Below are positions 25,593-34,555 of a DNA stretch of 59,508 nucleotides, piece by piece (within the stretch, counting starts at the first letter, position 1; each line of letters begins with the position of its first letter). The notes under the pieces are model-generated. The model had not been told where the DNA came from and did not search any database. It saw only the letters and a program-made list of their open reading frames with translations. The stretch covers positions 1 to 59,508 of the forward strand of contig NZ_JANINM010000083.1 of assembly GCF_024509055.1 (NCBI RefSeq), given 5' to 3'. A program made the position numbers and the translations under genes. Source of the stretch: Mesorhizobium sp. GTDB lineage: Bacteria; Pseudomonadota; Alphaproteobacteria; Rhizobiales; Rhizobiaceae.

Positions 25593-26120
25593 CTAGACTT
25601 GGGGTCCGAGGCCGACCACCACCGGATCGCGGCCGCAAGACCTCACGAAGGTGACGAGCTCCGCTGGCGACAGGCCGGTGCTCTCGGTGTTCACCAGCGG
25701 ATGGAAGTTGACCTGATCGGCGTCGACCAGCGCCTCGTCGATCACGACGGTCACCAGACCCTCGTGATCGTTGATGACGCCGAGCGGCGTCAGCGCGCCG
25801 GGCGCGACGCCGAGCACCTCGATCATGCGCTCTCCCGACGCGAAGCCGAGACGCCCGTTCGCGCCGACGAGCGTGTGCAGGGTCTTCAGGTCGAGGTCGC
25901 GATCCTCATGGATGGCGAACAGGAATAGGCGCCCCTTCTTGTCTTTCAGGAGCAGGTTCTTCGTGAACGTGCCGGCCATCTGGCCTCGCAGACGTTTGCC
26001 TTCCTCGATGGTCGAGTGCGCGGGATACGGTACCGTCGGGGCCGCGATGCCGAGCGACGAGAACCGCTCGAAAAGGCGCGAGCGCGCGTCATCGCTCGAT
26101 CGGGTGAGGGCGTCGGACAT
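25593..26120 (-). CDS. prolyl-tRNA editing domain protein (YbaK/ProX-like)
   Basis: 175 aa. Motifs of the aminoacyl-tRNA deacylase superfamily: an early H-S-T-I-E-E-G, the lysine in FTKNLLLKD that contacts the substrate, and GVINDHEGLVTVVID, FHPLVNTEST near the end. Free-standing ProX/PrdX proteins hydrolyse mischarged Ala-tRNA(Pro). It follows the leftward MFS gene by 22 bp, so both may be expressed from the same promoter with operator copy 3. Its place in a stress block is unexplained. Confidence 0.9.
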   Translation of the reverse strand: MSDALTRSSDDARSRLFERFSSLGIAAPTVPYPAHSTIEEGKRLRGQMAGTFTKNLLLKDKKGRLFLFAIHEDRDLDLKTLHTLVGANGRLGFASGERMIEVLGVAPGALTPLGVINDHEGLVTVVIDEALVDADQVNFHPLVNTESTGLSPAELVTFVRSCGRDPVVVGLGPQV

Positions 26121-26142
26121 ATGGCACTCTCTCTGTTGGTGA

Positions 26143-27342
26143 TCATTCCGCCGGAACCGCGGACGCCGTCCGCCGGCTTCGTTGCCCGAACCAAAGCAGC
26201 ACCGCGGTCGCGGCGGCCAGCCAGGGCAGCAGGATCAGGTTCAGCGTCTGCCAGCCGAGGGCCTCGAGCAGTGCACCGGCGCTGAAGGAGCAGGCCAGTC
26301 CGACGGCGAAGATCGTCATGTCGTTTGTCGCCTGGGCGCGACCCTTTTCCGCGGCCGAATAGGTGGTCGTGAGAAGCGTCGTGCCGCCGATGTAGAGAAA
26401 ATTCCAGCCGACGCCGAGGAGGAGGAGCGCGCCCGCGAACGATCCGAAGCCGGCACCGGTAAGTGTCATCATGACGTGTCCCGTGAGCAGTCCGACGCCG
26501 ATCAACATGATGCGCAGGGCGCCGAAACGCGCGATCAGCGAGCCCGTGAAGAACGACGGCAGGAACATCCCGAGCACGTGAACCTGGATCACGGTCGCTG
26601 CCGTGGCGAGGTCGTGATGATGGTGTGTCATCGCGATGGGCGTCGCCGTCATCGCGAGTATCATGATGCCGTATCCCGTCGCGGCTCCGAACAGCGCGAC
26701 GAGATAGGCCGGTTGGGCGACGATCTCGCGCCAGGGACGTCCGGCCCCGCCGTCGACGCTCGCGCCCTGCGGCGTGGGCACGCGCAGCGAGAGCAGCGCT
26801 CCGGCGGCGATCAGGGAGGCGATCGAAAGCAACAGGAACGAGCCGACGTATTCCGTCTGCAGCAGATGTCCGCCGACGCGGCCGAGGAACGGCCCCGCGA
26901 ACGCGGCCACGATGCCGCCGCCGAGAACGAGCGAAATCGCGCGGGGCCGGAAGCGATCGTCGGCGACCTCGCTGGCGGCGAAGCGGTAGAACTGCGCGAA
27001 GGCCTGGTAGGCGCCGACGAGGTAGGTGCCGAAGCACAGCAGCGCGAACATGCCGAAGGCGATTCCGAGCGCCGCGAGCGCGCCGCCCGCGCCGCCGAGC
27101 AACGCCCCGGTCACGAAGCCCGCACGTCGGCCGACCTTCGTCATCCACATCGAGGCGGGAAACATCACCGTCGCGGTGCCCAGGAACATCGCAGCGATCG
27201 GCAGCGTCGCGAATTGGGGCGAGGGCGCGAGCTTCGCGCCGGCGAGGCCTCCGACGGTCATCACCAGGACGGAGGCGGTCTGGAATAGGGCTTGGGCGCC
27301 GGCGAGGAGAAGAACCTGCCAGCGCATGGTCGAGGCGGTCAT
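26143..27342 (-). CDS. MFS transporter
   Basis: 399 aa, about 12 transmembrane segments. MTKVGRRAGF is the loop 2-3 motif, and the middle loop has a His cluster (MTHHHHDLAT) that may bind metal. It diverges from the DsbD gene across an intergenic region holding operator copy 3, and is followed by the tRNA-editing gene. Substrate unknown. An in-frame ATG six codons later is an equally good start. Confidence 0.9.
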   Translation of the reverse strand: MTASTMRWQVLLLAGAQALFQTASVLVMTVGGLAGAKLAPSPQFATLPIAAMFLGTATVMFPASMWMTKVGRRAGFVTGALLGGAGGALAALGIAFGMFALLCFGTYLVGAYQAFAQFYRFAASEVADDRFRPRAISLVLGGGIVAAFAGPFLGRVGGHLLQTEYVGSFLLLSIASLIAAGALLSLRVPTPQGASVDGGAGRPWREIVAQPAYLVALFGAATGYGIMILAMTATPIAMTHHHHDLATAATVIQVHVLGMFLPSFFTGSLIARFGALRIMLIGVGLLTGHVMMTLTGAGFGSFAGALLLLGVGWNFLYIGGTTLLTTTYSAAEKGRAQATNDMTIFAVGLACSFSAGALLEALGWQTLNLILLPWLAAATAVLLWFGQRSRRTASAVPAE

Positions 27343-27371
27343 GTCGGACCTACAGGTAACGTTTCAGTCAA

Positions 27372-27394
27372 TCATTCTCTATACTGATTGAATG
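27372..27394. promoter_or_regulatory. operator copy 3, between MFS and DsbD genes
   Basis: Reverse-orientation match to copies 1 and 2: TCATTC at one end and TGATTGAATG at the other with the same 23-bp length. The divergent position means one site could control both the MFS-ProX and DsbD-DsbA units. Confidence 0.55.
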
Positions 27395-27445
27395 ATGCCC
27401 GTAAAGCCCTTATGGCTGTGGACCTCGCAGTTCGGAAGGAACTAC

Positions 27446-29290
27446 ATGCCATACGCCCGCGTGCTCGCTTTCGTTACCCTGCTGCTGTCGCTTTGGGTCG
27501 GGCTCGTCCCGGCGGGAGCGGCCGGCGTCGCATCGCCCGACCAGGTCTTCCAGATGCGCGCCGATCGGGCCGCGGATGACGGAGTGAAGCTGACCTGGCG
27601 GATTGCGCCGGGCCACTATCTCTACAGGGACAAGATCGCCGCGACAGTCGAGGGGCGGCCCGTCAAGGTCGACAGCGTGCCCGGCACGCGCGAAGACGAC
27701 CCGAATTTCGGGCTGACGGAGATCTATCTGCTGTCCGCCGAAGCGTCGGTGCCGGCGGCGGACCTGCCCGAGAAAGGCAAACTGATTGTCGTCTTCCAGG
27801 GTTGTCACAAGGACGTTATCTGCTACCCGCCCGTCCGGAAGGCCGTCGACCTCGAGACATTGATCATCTCGGACGCTGAAGCGACCGATGCCGACTCCGT
27901 CCCGAAGCCCGGGCTGGCCGACGGCTTCCGATCCTTCTCCGAAGCCCCGGCCTCGCGCCCGATCTTGCGAAGCGAAGTCGGCTCGCCGAACGACGAGCCG
28001 GACAAAGCTTCGGCGGCGACGCTCGCCTCAGGCGGTCTTCTGTCCCAATTGGTCGCGTTTCTCGGTCTCGGCTTGCTGCTGTCGCTCACTCCTTGCGTGT
28101 TTCCGATGATCCCTATTCTTTCGGGGATGCTCGCCAGGTCGGGCGAGCAGCTATCGTTGGGTCGCGGTGTCGTGCTTTCGGCGACCTATGTGTTCGCCAT
28201 GGCGACGGCATACGGTCTGCTCGGCGTGTTCGCCGCCTGGTCCGGCCAGAACCTGCAGGCCGTACTGCAGACGCCAGTGGCGATCGCCGCCATGAGCTTC
28301 GCGTTCATCGCGCTCGCGCTATCGATGTTCGGCCTCTACGAAATCCAGCTTCCGCAGTCGTGGACGTCGCGATTGACAGGAGGCGCGAACGGCGGCTCGG
28401 TCGGCGGCGCCGCCGTCCTCGGATTCGCCTCGGCGTTGATTGTCGGACCGTGTGTCACGCCTCCGCTCGCCGCCGCCTTGGTTTTCGTGGCTCAGACTGG
28501 CGAAGTCGTTCGCGGTTCGCTGGCGCTGTTCGCGCTGGGGCTCGGGATGGGACTGCCTCTGCTCCTGGTCGGCCTTCTGGGCGTCAAAGTGCTGCCGCGC
28601 TCGGGTCCGTGGCTTGTCCGCGTCAAGCATCTCTTCGGCTTCGTGTTCGTCGGGCTCGCCATTTGGATGGTCGCTCGGGTCGCTCCTGTTCAATGGGTGG
28701 AAGCCGCTTGGGGCGCGTTTTTCGTCGCGGCCGGGGCCTACATCCTTCCCCTCTCCGGAAACGGCGAGAAGCCCGTGACGACCGCGATCGGCTGCCTCGT
28801 CGCAGGCTTGTCGGTGATCGGCTACGGCGGGACGCTCGGCTTGGATGCGGCTTTCGGCGATGGTTCTCCGCTGCGCCCGCTCGCGATGCTCGGTGTCGTC
28901 GCGCCTCCGGGCGAAGTGGCCGACAGCGCCTTCCGGGTCGTTAAGACTGAAGCCGACCTCGACGAGGCCCTGGGCTTGGCGCGGATTCAAGGCAGACCGG
29001 TGATGGTCGACTTCACCGCCGCTTGGTGCGTCGAATGCAAGCTCATGGACCGAGCGGTGTTTTCGCAGGAAGCCGTGCGCGAGAAGCTTCACGACATCCT
29101 GCTTGTGCGCGCGGATCTGACCAACTTCGGTCGTAAGAGCCAGGGTCTCATGGATCGCTTTGGCGTGGTCGGACCGCCGACCGTCGTGTTCCTTGACGCG
29201 CACGGTAGCGAGATTCGCGACGCCCGCGTCGTGGGCAGCGTCGGCGAGACGGAATTTCTGGACAAAGTTGCGACGGCCCTTCGGTCCTGA
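27446..29290 (+). CDS. dsbD: thiol:disulfide interchange protein DsbD
   Basis: 614 aa from ATG 27446 (GGAAGGA upstream), giving a proper signal peptide. An upstream ATG at 27392 falls in the operator. Three domains: periplasmic DsbD-alpha with Cys pair (GCHKDVICYPP), an eight-helix membrane domain with LTPCVFPMIP and VGPCVTPPLAA cysteines, and a C-terminal thioredoxin domain with CVEC. It moves electrons from cytoplasmic thioredoxin across the membrane to periplasmic thiol proteins. The DsbA-like gene follows 26 bp later and is the probable client. Confidence 0.95.
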   Translation: MPYARVLAFVTLLLSLWVGLVPAGAAGVASPDQVFQMRADRAADDGVKLTWRIAPGHYLYRDKIAATVEGRPVKVDSVPGTREDDPNFGLTEIYLLSAEASVPAADLPEKGKLIVVFQGCHKDVICYPPVRKAVDLETLIISDAEATDADSVPKPGLADGFRSFSEAPASRPILRSEVGSPNDEPDKASAATLASGGLLSQLVAFLGLGLLLSLTPCVFPMIPILSGMLARSGEQLSLGRGVVLSATYVFAMATAYGLLGVFAAWSGQNLQAVLQTPVAIAAMSFAFIALALSMFGLYEIQLPQSWTSRLTGGANGGSVGGAAVLGFASALIVGPCVTPPLAAALVFVAQTGEVVRGSLALFALGLGMGLPLLLVGLLGVKVLPRSGPWLVRVKHLFGFVFVGLAIWMVARVAPVQWVEAAWGAFFVAAGAYILPLSGNGEKPVTTAIGCLVAGLSVIGYGGTLGLDAAFGDGSPLRPLAMLGVVAPPGEVADSAFRVVKTEADLDEALGLARIQGRPVMVDFTAAWCVECKLMDRAVFSQEAVREKLHDILLVRADLTNFGRKSQGLMDRFGVVGPPTVVFLDAHGSEIRDARVVGSVGETEFLDKVATALRS

Positions 29291-29316
29291 CCGAGCAGAA
29301 GCAAGGAGAGAACGAC

Positions 29317-29955
29317 GTGACGAACGGAATCTCGCGCAAGCAATTCCTGCGACTGGCGGGACTGTCGGCATCTCTGATCGCGATCGACACGGCCAGGGCC
29401 GAGGAGGACGCGATCACGGAGGACATGGTCTTCAACGATCCGGAATCTCCGACGAGCGGCAATCCGAAGGGCGACCTCACGATCGTCGACTTCTTCGACT
29501 ACAACTGTCCCTACTGCAAGAACGGCGAGAAAGCGCTCGACGCCGTCGTCAAGCGGGACGGCAACATTCGCGTCGTCTACAAGGAATTACCGATCCTGTC
29601 GCCGACGTCGATCATCGGCGCCCGGCTGGCACTGGCCGCCCGATATCAGGACAAGTATCTGGTGGTGCACGAAGCTCTGATGGACCTGCCTGGCTACAGC
29701 GTGCCGCAGGATTTCATGATGGATGCCGTCAGGAAGGCGAACGTCGATCTCCTCCGTCTGAGCCTGGACGAGAAGCGGCACTCCGACGACATCGTGAGGG
29801 TGCTCAAGACGAATTTGGCCGTGGCGCAGGCGGTCGGGTTTCAGGGCCTGCCAGCGACGCTGGTCGGCGTCTACAAGGTCAACGAAGCGCTGAACGAGAA
29901 GGGGCTGGAGCGCGTTATCGCCGACGCCAGAACCCGTCAGAAGGCCAAAGGCTGA
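29317..29955 (+). CDS. DsbA-family thiol oxidoreductase
   Basis: 212 aa; GTG start with AAGGAGAG upstream. A twin-basic-like leader (SRKQFLRLAGLSASLIAID) suggests export. The thioredoxin fold has the active motif NCPYCKNGE with CPYC, and the cis-Pro loop GLPAT. Proteins of this type (DsbA/ScsC/BdbD-like) exchange disulfides in the periplasm. Co-transcription with DsbD suggests a reduced, isomerase-like function protecting thiols under the redox stress sensed by this block. Confidence 0.93.
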   Translation: MTNGISRKQFLRLAGLSASLIAIDTARAEEDAITEDMVFNDPESPTSGNPKGDLTIVDFFDYNCPYCKNGEKALDAVVKRDGNIRVVYKELPILSPTSIIGARLALAARYQDKYLVVHEALMDLPGYSVPQDFMMDAVRKANVDLLRLSLDEKRHSDDIVRVLKTNLAVAQAVGFQGLPATLVGVYKVNEALNEKGLERVIADARTRQKAKG

Positions 29956-30085
29956 CGAAGTCGTCCCCAGCCTCGCGTCATAGCTTCCTGCGCCTCGCGG
30001 CCGGCAATTGTGAACATCGACAGCCGCCCTTTTCGTTCGACGCATCCTCGACCCCGTGGTCGATTCATGCCAGGCGCGCAAGCGA

Positions 30086-30865
30086 TCAATCCTCGTCGCG
30101 TTTGGCGCCAATGATGATGTCTTCGATGCAATGGCGGGGCCAGACGAGACCTAGCTGGGCGTCGCTTTCGTTTTTCGTGTGGCGTCTTCCGGAATAGACG
30201 CCGACGAATTCGGTCCTGAGTGGCGTCGGAGACGGGATCACCTTGTCGCCGTCCACGCGTTGATTCCAAATGCGGCGGATCACGGGCGAACCGGACATGC
30301 CGGGCCTCGATGCCGTGTCGACGAGATAATAGCCGGTGCCGATGGCGGCCAAATCGGGCTCGGACGCCATGCTGCCGCGCTTCCAGACGGGATATCCGGG
30401 CGGCTCCGGGCCGAACGGGTATCCTAGGACAAAGACCTCGTTCGCGATGCGAGCGGTCAATTCCGTTGCAGCATACCGATTGATCGGATGCAGTTCGAAG
30501 ATCGCATTGTCGTCGTCATACGGAAGCGGAATAGCGACGACGTCTACCGCGCGGCCGCGCGACGGATGCGTTAGCCAAAGGGGCCTCCCATCATCGTCCC
30601 GGATCCTTATGACGTGTTCCTGTTTGAGAAACTGCTGCACCCGTGTGTTGAAGAGCGCTCGGACCACGTTTGGGCGGCCGCCGTGGCCGTGAAGCGACCT
30701 GCCGTCCAGGGCATTACGCCCGGTGACGACGTGCCAATTCGTGATGAGATAGTTCTGCGGGCCTTGCTCCCAGATGAAGCCCGTAGCATCGGAAAGATGC
30801 GTGCCGTCGAAATACATCGAGAGCGGCGCGGTGACGAGCGAAAATCGGTCGATCTGCGCGGTCAT
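30086..30865 (-). CDS. trypsin-like serine protease (cytoplasmic)
   Basis: 259 aa from ATG 30865 (GGTGG upstream); GTG at 30874 is an alternative. Chymotrypsin-fold triad: H45 in NWHVVTG, D108 in RAVDVVAI and S191 in RPGMSGSPV. No signal peptide, so it acts in the cytoplasm, unlike the exported protease at 53455. Trypsin-like proteases without a leader occur in several phage-defence modules, where they cleave an effector or host target. It diverges from the DUF2235 hydrolase across about 130 bp. Confidence 0.85.
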   Translation of the reverse strand: MTAQIDRFSLVTAPLSMYFDGTHLSDATGFIWEQGPQNYLITNWHVVTGRNALDGRSLHGHGGRPNVVRALFNTRVQQFLKQEHVIRIRDDDGRPLWLTHPSRGRAVDVVAIPLPYDDDNAIFELHPINRYAATELTARIANEVFVLGYPFGPEPPGYPVWKRGSMASEPDLAAIGTGYYLVDTASRPGMSGSPVIRRIWNQRVDGDKVIPSPTPLRTEFVGVYSGRRHTKNESDAQLGLVWPRHCIEDIIIGAKRDED

Positions 30866-30992
30866 GTGATCCACCCGGTCCTGAGTCGACGATCAAAGCA
30901 TTCGTCCGTTCGAGCGTCGAGGCGAAATGGCCTCGCCAAGTGCTGCAACTATAGGTATCGTCGGACTTATTTCTCAACAAGGGGCATTGAGA

Positions 30993-32177
30993 ATGGTCGG
31001 CGAATTGGCGGGCGACCAACCCCGCAAGAGGATTGCTATATTCCTCGACGGGACGTGGAATACGACGAACGACAACACGAACGTCTGGCGGCTTCGGGCA
31101 CTTACGGCCCCGGTCGGCGCGGATCTGGTGAGGCAGTCGATCTACTACAATGCGGGCCTCGGGACGCAAGTCGGCAGCAAGGTACGCGGAGGGATGTTCG
31201 GTGTCGGCATCGACGACATCCTTCTTGAAACCTATCAATGGCTCGTCGAAAACTACAATGACGGAGATGATATTTTCATCTTTGGGTTCTCCCGCGGATC
31301 CTACACGGCGCGCAGCCTGTCCGGCTTCGTCTCCCGCTGCGGTGTGCTGAAACCCGGGGGGCCCCTCTCGATCAGGCAGCTCTACGATCGCTATCGATTG
31401 GGATTGTCGGTCCCGTCCATCGAACGCTTGATCAACCACCCCCCGAAGGACCCCACCCTGGAAGAGAGTTGGTTGGTCCGCTATTCGCGCTTCGTGGACA
31501 TCAAGTTTCTTGGGGTCTTCGATACCGTGGGATCCTTGGGCGTACCTGTCGGCATCAGTCGTTTCAGGAAAAGCCACTCGTTTCTCAATACTAGCCTCCG
31601 CACGCCCAACGTCGCTGCCGCCCACGCGCTGGCGATCGACGAGCATCGGCCGGACTTCGCGCCCACCCTGTGGACCCGAAGCGTCCCGAAGGATCCGAAT
31701 GCCGATCAACCGAGAGCGCCTCGTTCGTTGGCTGAGGCGGAGCAGCGCTGGTTCGTCGGCGCACACGCCAATGTCGGCGGCGGTTACTCGAACGATCTGC
31801 TGTCGCAAAGGCCTTTCGCCTGGATGATGAAGCGAGCCGCCGCCCAGGGGCTGTCGTTCCGCAGCGATGTCGATCAATTTTCTCCTACCATTAGGTCGCC
31901 GGTCATAGATTCCTATGGAAGCTTTCTCGGTGGCTTCTACAGGTATCTTCAAAGAGAGCATCAACGGTCGATCGGAGCCGACCCCATCGATTCCCGCACC
32001 GCGGTCGAAAGCTCGATCAACGAAACGATCGATGGATCCGTCTTCGAGAGATGGCGGAGCGATGAGACGTACCGCCCCAAGAATCTTTCGACGTGGGCCG
32101 AAAGGAAGAAGGCGAACCTCACGAACATTTCCGGATCGGTGCGCGCCGACGATCTCTCCCAAGTGCCGAACGATTGA
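30993..32177 (+). CDS. DUF2235 alpha/beta-hydrolase
   Basis: 394 aa from ATG 30993 with AAGGGG upstream; an in-frame start at 30927 is less likely. Motifs of the DUF2235/Tle1-like lipase family: IAIFLDGTWN, nucleophile elbow GFSRGSYTAR with Ser100, LGVFDTVGSLG and WFVGAHANVGGGY. Type VI secretion phospholipase effectors share this fold, but there is no T6SS gene here. The PIN-like gene begins 45 bp downstream. The likely activity is ester or phospholipid hydrolysis; the context suggests a cell-killing effector. Confidence 0.88.
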   Translation: MVGELAGDQPRKRIAIFLDGTWNTTNDNTNVWRLRALTAPVGADLVRQSIYYNAGLGTQVGSKVRGGMFGVGIDDILLETYQWLVENYNDGDDIFIFGFSRGSYTARSLSGFVSRCGVLKPGGPLSIRQLYDRYRLGLSVPSIERLINHPPKDPTLEESWLVRYSRFVDIKFLGVFDTVGSLGVPVGISRFRKSHSFLNTSLRTPNVAAAHALAIDEHRPDFAPTLWTRSVPKDPNADQPRAPRSLAEAEQRWFVGAHANVGGGYSNDLLSQRPFAWMMKRAAAQGLSFRSDVDQFSPTIRSPVIDSYGSFLGGFYRYLQREHQRSIGADPIDSRTAVESSINETIDGSVFERWRSDETYRPKNLSTWAERKKANLTNISGSVRADDLSQVPND

Positions 32178-32222
32178 GGCGCGAACGGCGAAGGACCCTG
32201 GAGTAGACGAAGTGGAACGAGC

Positions 32223-33095
32223 ATGACTCGATTCGTGGTCGACACGAACTGCCTGCAGGCGGACGAATTGCGCGGCTATCTGCTGGAATCGCCGCGTAAC
32301 AAGGTTGTCGTTACGCCGTTCGTCGAGCTCGAGATGCTGAAGGGGGATGCCCCCATAAACGTCATCAGGTCCACGGAGGTCCTGGCGGCGCACATGAAGC
32401 AAGTCGTCTTGACTAAAGACCCGCTGGAGGTGGTTCGCATCAAGGGACGCCGAAAGGGTATGAAGAAGCGCCTTTCCGGAGGCAAGAGGACCTCGACCTT
32501 TCGCAAGTGGAGTAGGCATACGCGTGCACGCGCCGAACGCGGCGACGCTCGAGCGCTGGGTCACATTGATCGCCGGGCGGCCGGCGCGCGGGCGCAGCTC
32601 GCTGACATGCGCGAAAATGCGCAGACACTCCAACAGAACATCGATGAAGCGCGGAAACGCTACTCCAAGGAGGAGCTGGAAGCATTCCGGGCTGACAATT
32701 TCACGCCGGCGCTGATCGAGAAGATCCGGGTACACGTCATGGAGATGACGCAACAGTTTTTTGAAAATCATCCGGACAAGCCCGATTGGCCGCCCAGGGA
32801 CGACGTCTTTCACACCTTCACGTTCCGCTTCGCGTTGTGCGCCCGCCTTCACGCGATCTCCGTCATCGCGAACGGTGTTGCCAAGGACGTGGACAAGCTT
32901 CCGAACGACTTCATCGATGTAAGCGTCGCGGCCTATGCGACTTGCTTTGATGGTCTCTTGAGCAAGGACAAGTTGACGCAGGATATCTATCGAAGGGCGC
33001 GCCTTCTGCTTGACGAAGAGTTTCTCAAGATGCCCGTGTCACGCGACGAGATTCGAACTGTGGGGCGGGCCGGCGGCGCTCAAGCGCCTCGATAA
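32223..33095 (+). CDS. PIN-like domain nuclease, 290 aa
   Basis: N-terminal FVVDTNCLQADELRGYL gives the first PIN aspartate (D7), TPFVELEMLKG the acidic second position, and NDFIDVSVAAYATCFDGLLSKDK the C-terminal Asp pair. The middle is a charged helical insertion of about 120 residues, longer than in VapC toxins. PIN domains cut RNA using divalent metal. The start follows GAACGAGC. Likely co-transcribed with the DUF2235 gene; no antitoxin-like partner is visible. Its 3' end is 44 bp from the broken convergent SRAP gene. Confidence 0.75.
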   Translation: MTRFVVDTNCLQADELRGYLLESPRNKVVVTPFVELEMLKGDAPINVIRSTEVLAAHMKQVVLTKDPLEVVRIKGRRKGMKKRLSGGKRTSTFRKWSRHTRARAERGDARALGHIDRRAAGARAQLADMRENAQTLQQNIDEARKRYSKEELEAFRADNFTPALIEKIRVHVMEMTQQFFENHPDKPDWPPRDDVFHTFTFRFALCARLHAISVIANGVAKDVDKLPNDFIDVSVAAYATCFDGLLSKDKLTQDIYRRARLLLDEEFLKMPVSRDEIRTVGRAGGAQAPR

Positions 33096-33138
33096 GAGGT
33101 TGCTTGTCGATTTCTCGCGCCGGGGTCGAATAGGTCTA

Positions 33139-33694
33139 TCAGCCCTGGTCTTCCTTCTCGCCGGTCGCGACGATCTTCAATGCGCCGTCCGGCAGCGGCC
33201 GTTGCAGCGCCTTGGATTCGTCCCAGGGCGCGCGCATCCAGACGTCGTATTCCTCGGCCGTGGTCAGGATCGTCGGCATCGCTTTCGGATGGACGCGACC
33301 GACCTCGGCGTTCGGCTCGCAGGTCAGGAACGCGAAGACGTCCGTCGTGATCTCGCCTTCTCTGGCTTTGCGCACGCTGGTCCAATTCGTCCAGAGACCG
33401 GCGAAAGCCAGGAGGGGGCGCGATTCGTCCGGAGCGAACCACACCGGCACCTTCTTGCCGTCGATCGTGTCGTATTCGGAGAACGAGGTGAAGGGTACGA
33501 GGCAGCGGTTCGCAGGCTCGAGCCACCGTTTCCAGTGTGCGCTCGCGTCCTTCGGGCGCGTTGCGGACGATCGGCGCGGGGTAGTCCGGAAAGATGCCGG
33601 GCATCGACGGCAGATTCCCGAGTTTGTGGTTGAGCGCGCCGAACAGGCGCCGGATCGCTTCGACGTTCTTAGTCATCGAATAGAGATTGCACAT
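33139..33694 (-). pseudogene. broken SRAP (YedK/HMCES-like) gene
   Basis: The first part encodes [19 protein letters not shown]...[15 protein letters not shown], the normal SRAP N-terminus with catalytic Cys2. From about 33545 onward homology continues only in another frame: [19 protein letters not shown], then [20 protein letters not shown] to the stop at 33139. The segment normally between them (RWG...TNIRN, about 30-35 residues with the DNA-crosslink active-site Asn/Glu region) is missing. So an internal deletion plus frameshift has removed function. SRAP proteins protect abasic sites by covalent linkage. It lies directly after the zinc-finger genes it usually accompanies in rhizobia. Confidence 0.82.
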
Positions 33695-33696
33695 GC

Positions 33697-34146
33697 TCAG
33701 GCTTCCGGTGAGGCGTGGCTCGGACGCTGTGCCAGTTGCAGCAGCGTGGCGGGCGACCGGCGACCGGCCTTAGCACATCTGCTGCAGCGGAGCCGGCTGG
33801 CGAGGTCGTGCACGAAAGTGGTCGACGGATGAGGCAGGGTGGCCAGGTCGACGTCCCGCCGGGTCTTGCATCGGGCGCACTCGATTTCGAGCCGCGGAAA
33901 GCCGCCGTTGATCGCCTGGTCGATCGTCGGCGACGGATCGATAGGGCCGCCGTCGGCCCACATCTTCTCGTTCCAGCTCTCGCCGAGCAGTCTGTCGGCC
34001 TGGCGGATGAGCGCGGTCCCTTTGCTGCGGGCTTCCTCCGACCGTCTCGCGAGGATCGTCGTCATCGCGCGCGCCTTGCCGAGTTCCTTCGCGAGTGCCT
34101 TGCGATCGCCTCCGGAGAGGGGCGCTGGGTGGTGTCGCGGCGCCAT
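33697..34146 (-). CDS. zinc-finger-like hypothetical protein, SRAP-associated
   Basis: 149 aa from ATG 34146; the frame is open to 34281, but that overlaps the previous gene. The core has ECARCKTRRDVDLATLPHPSTTFVHDLASRLRCSRCAKAG: two CxxC knuckles separated by about 27 residues, a likely zinc ribbon. The N-terminus is basic and helical. Its stop is two bases before the SRAP start codon, so both were one operon. Proteins of this type regularly sit next to SRAP genes in Rhizobiales; the function is unknown. Confidence 0.75.
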   Translation of the reverse strand: MAPRHHPAPLSGGDRKALAKELGKARAMTTILARRSEEARSKGTALIRQADRLLGESWNEKMWADGGPIDPSPTIDQAINGGFPRLEIECARCKTRRDVDLATLPHPSTTFVHDLASRLRCSRCAKAGRRSPATLLQLAQRPSHASPEA

Positions 34147-34156
34147 CCGCCGTCGA

Positions 34157-34555
34157 TCAGTCGAAGGCCGGCCAGCAGCCGTCCTCTTCGTGCCTTCCGG
34201 TCCGCTGCGGGCAGGTGTCGTCGAGCAGTCGCTGCCCGACGTTCTTCCAGACCGCCCGAGGCCCGAACAGTCGCACGGCATCCGCCGTCTGGACCTCGAC
34301 GATGCGGCCGCAGCGCGTGCAGGACACGCGGAGCACGTGTCGCCCGATGTCGGACAGCGGTCGCGCCCGGATCGGGGGGCTCCGCGTCCCGCCGTCGGCG
34401 GCGGCGTCGTTCAGAAGCGCGGCCCAGTATTCTTCGGGAAGTTCTTCGCCCGGGCCGGCGGGCCGGTCCGCCGGCCCGTTTCTGCCGACGGCCGCGGCCA
34501 TTCGGTCGAACTGCTTGGGTGTCGGCATACGCCAGCTTGCGGGTCGGTCGTTCAT
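34157..34555 (-). CDS. zinc-finger-like hypothetical protein, 132 aa
   Basis: Start ATG 34555 (MNDRPASWRMPTPKQFD); upstream in-frame ATGs exist but fall in AT-rich promoter-like sequence. The C-terminal half carries VSCTRCGRIVEVQ and a later C-P-Q-R-x5-E-D-G-C, consistent with a zinc ribbon of the same type as the next gene. First gene of a leftward operon zinc protein-zinc protein-SRAP. Function unknown. Confidence 0.7.
   Translation of the reverse strand: MNDRPASWRMPTPKQFDRMAAAVGRNGPADRPAGPGEELPEEYWAALLNDAAADGGTRSPPIRARPLSDIGRHVLRVSCTRCGRIVEVQTADAVRLFGPRAVWKNVGQRLLDDTCPQRTGRHEEDGCWPAFD

Noticed and set aside
30993..32177. DUF2235 hydrolase as a type VI secretion effector
   Set aside because: No vgrG, PAAR, chaperone or immunity gene nearby, so the fold alone does not justify that label.
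30714..32852. 712-codon minus-strand frame opposite the DUF2235 and PIN-like genes
   Set aside because: The plus-strand genes carry clear catalytic motifs; the antisense frame has none.
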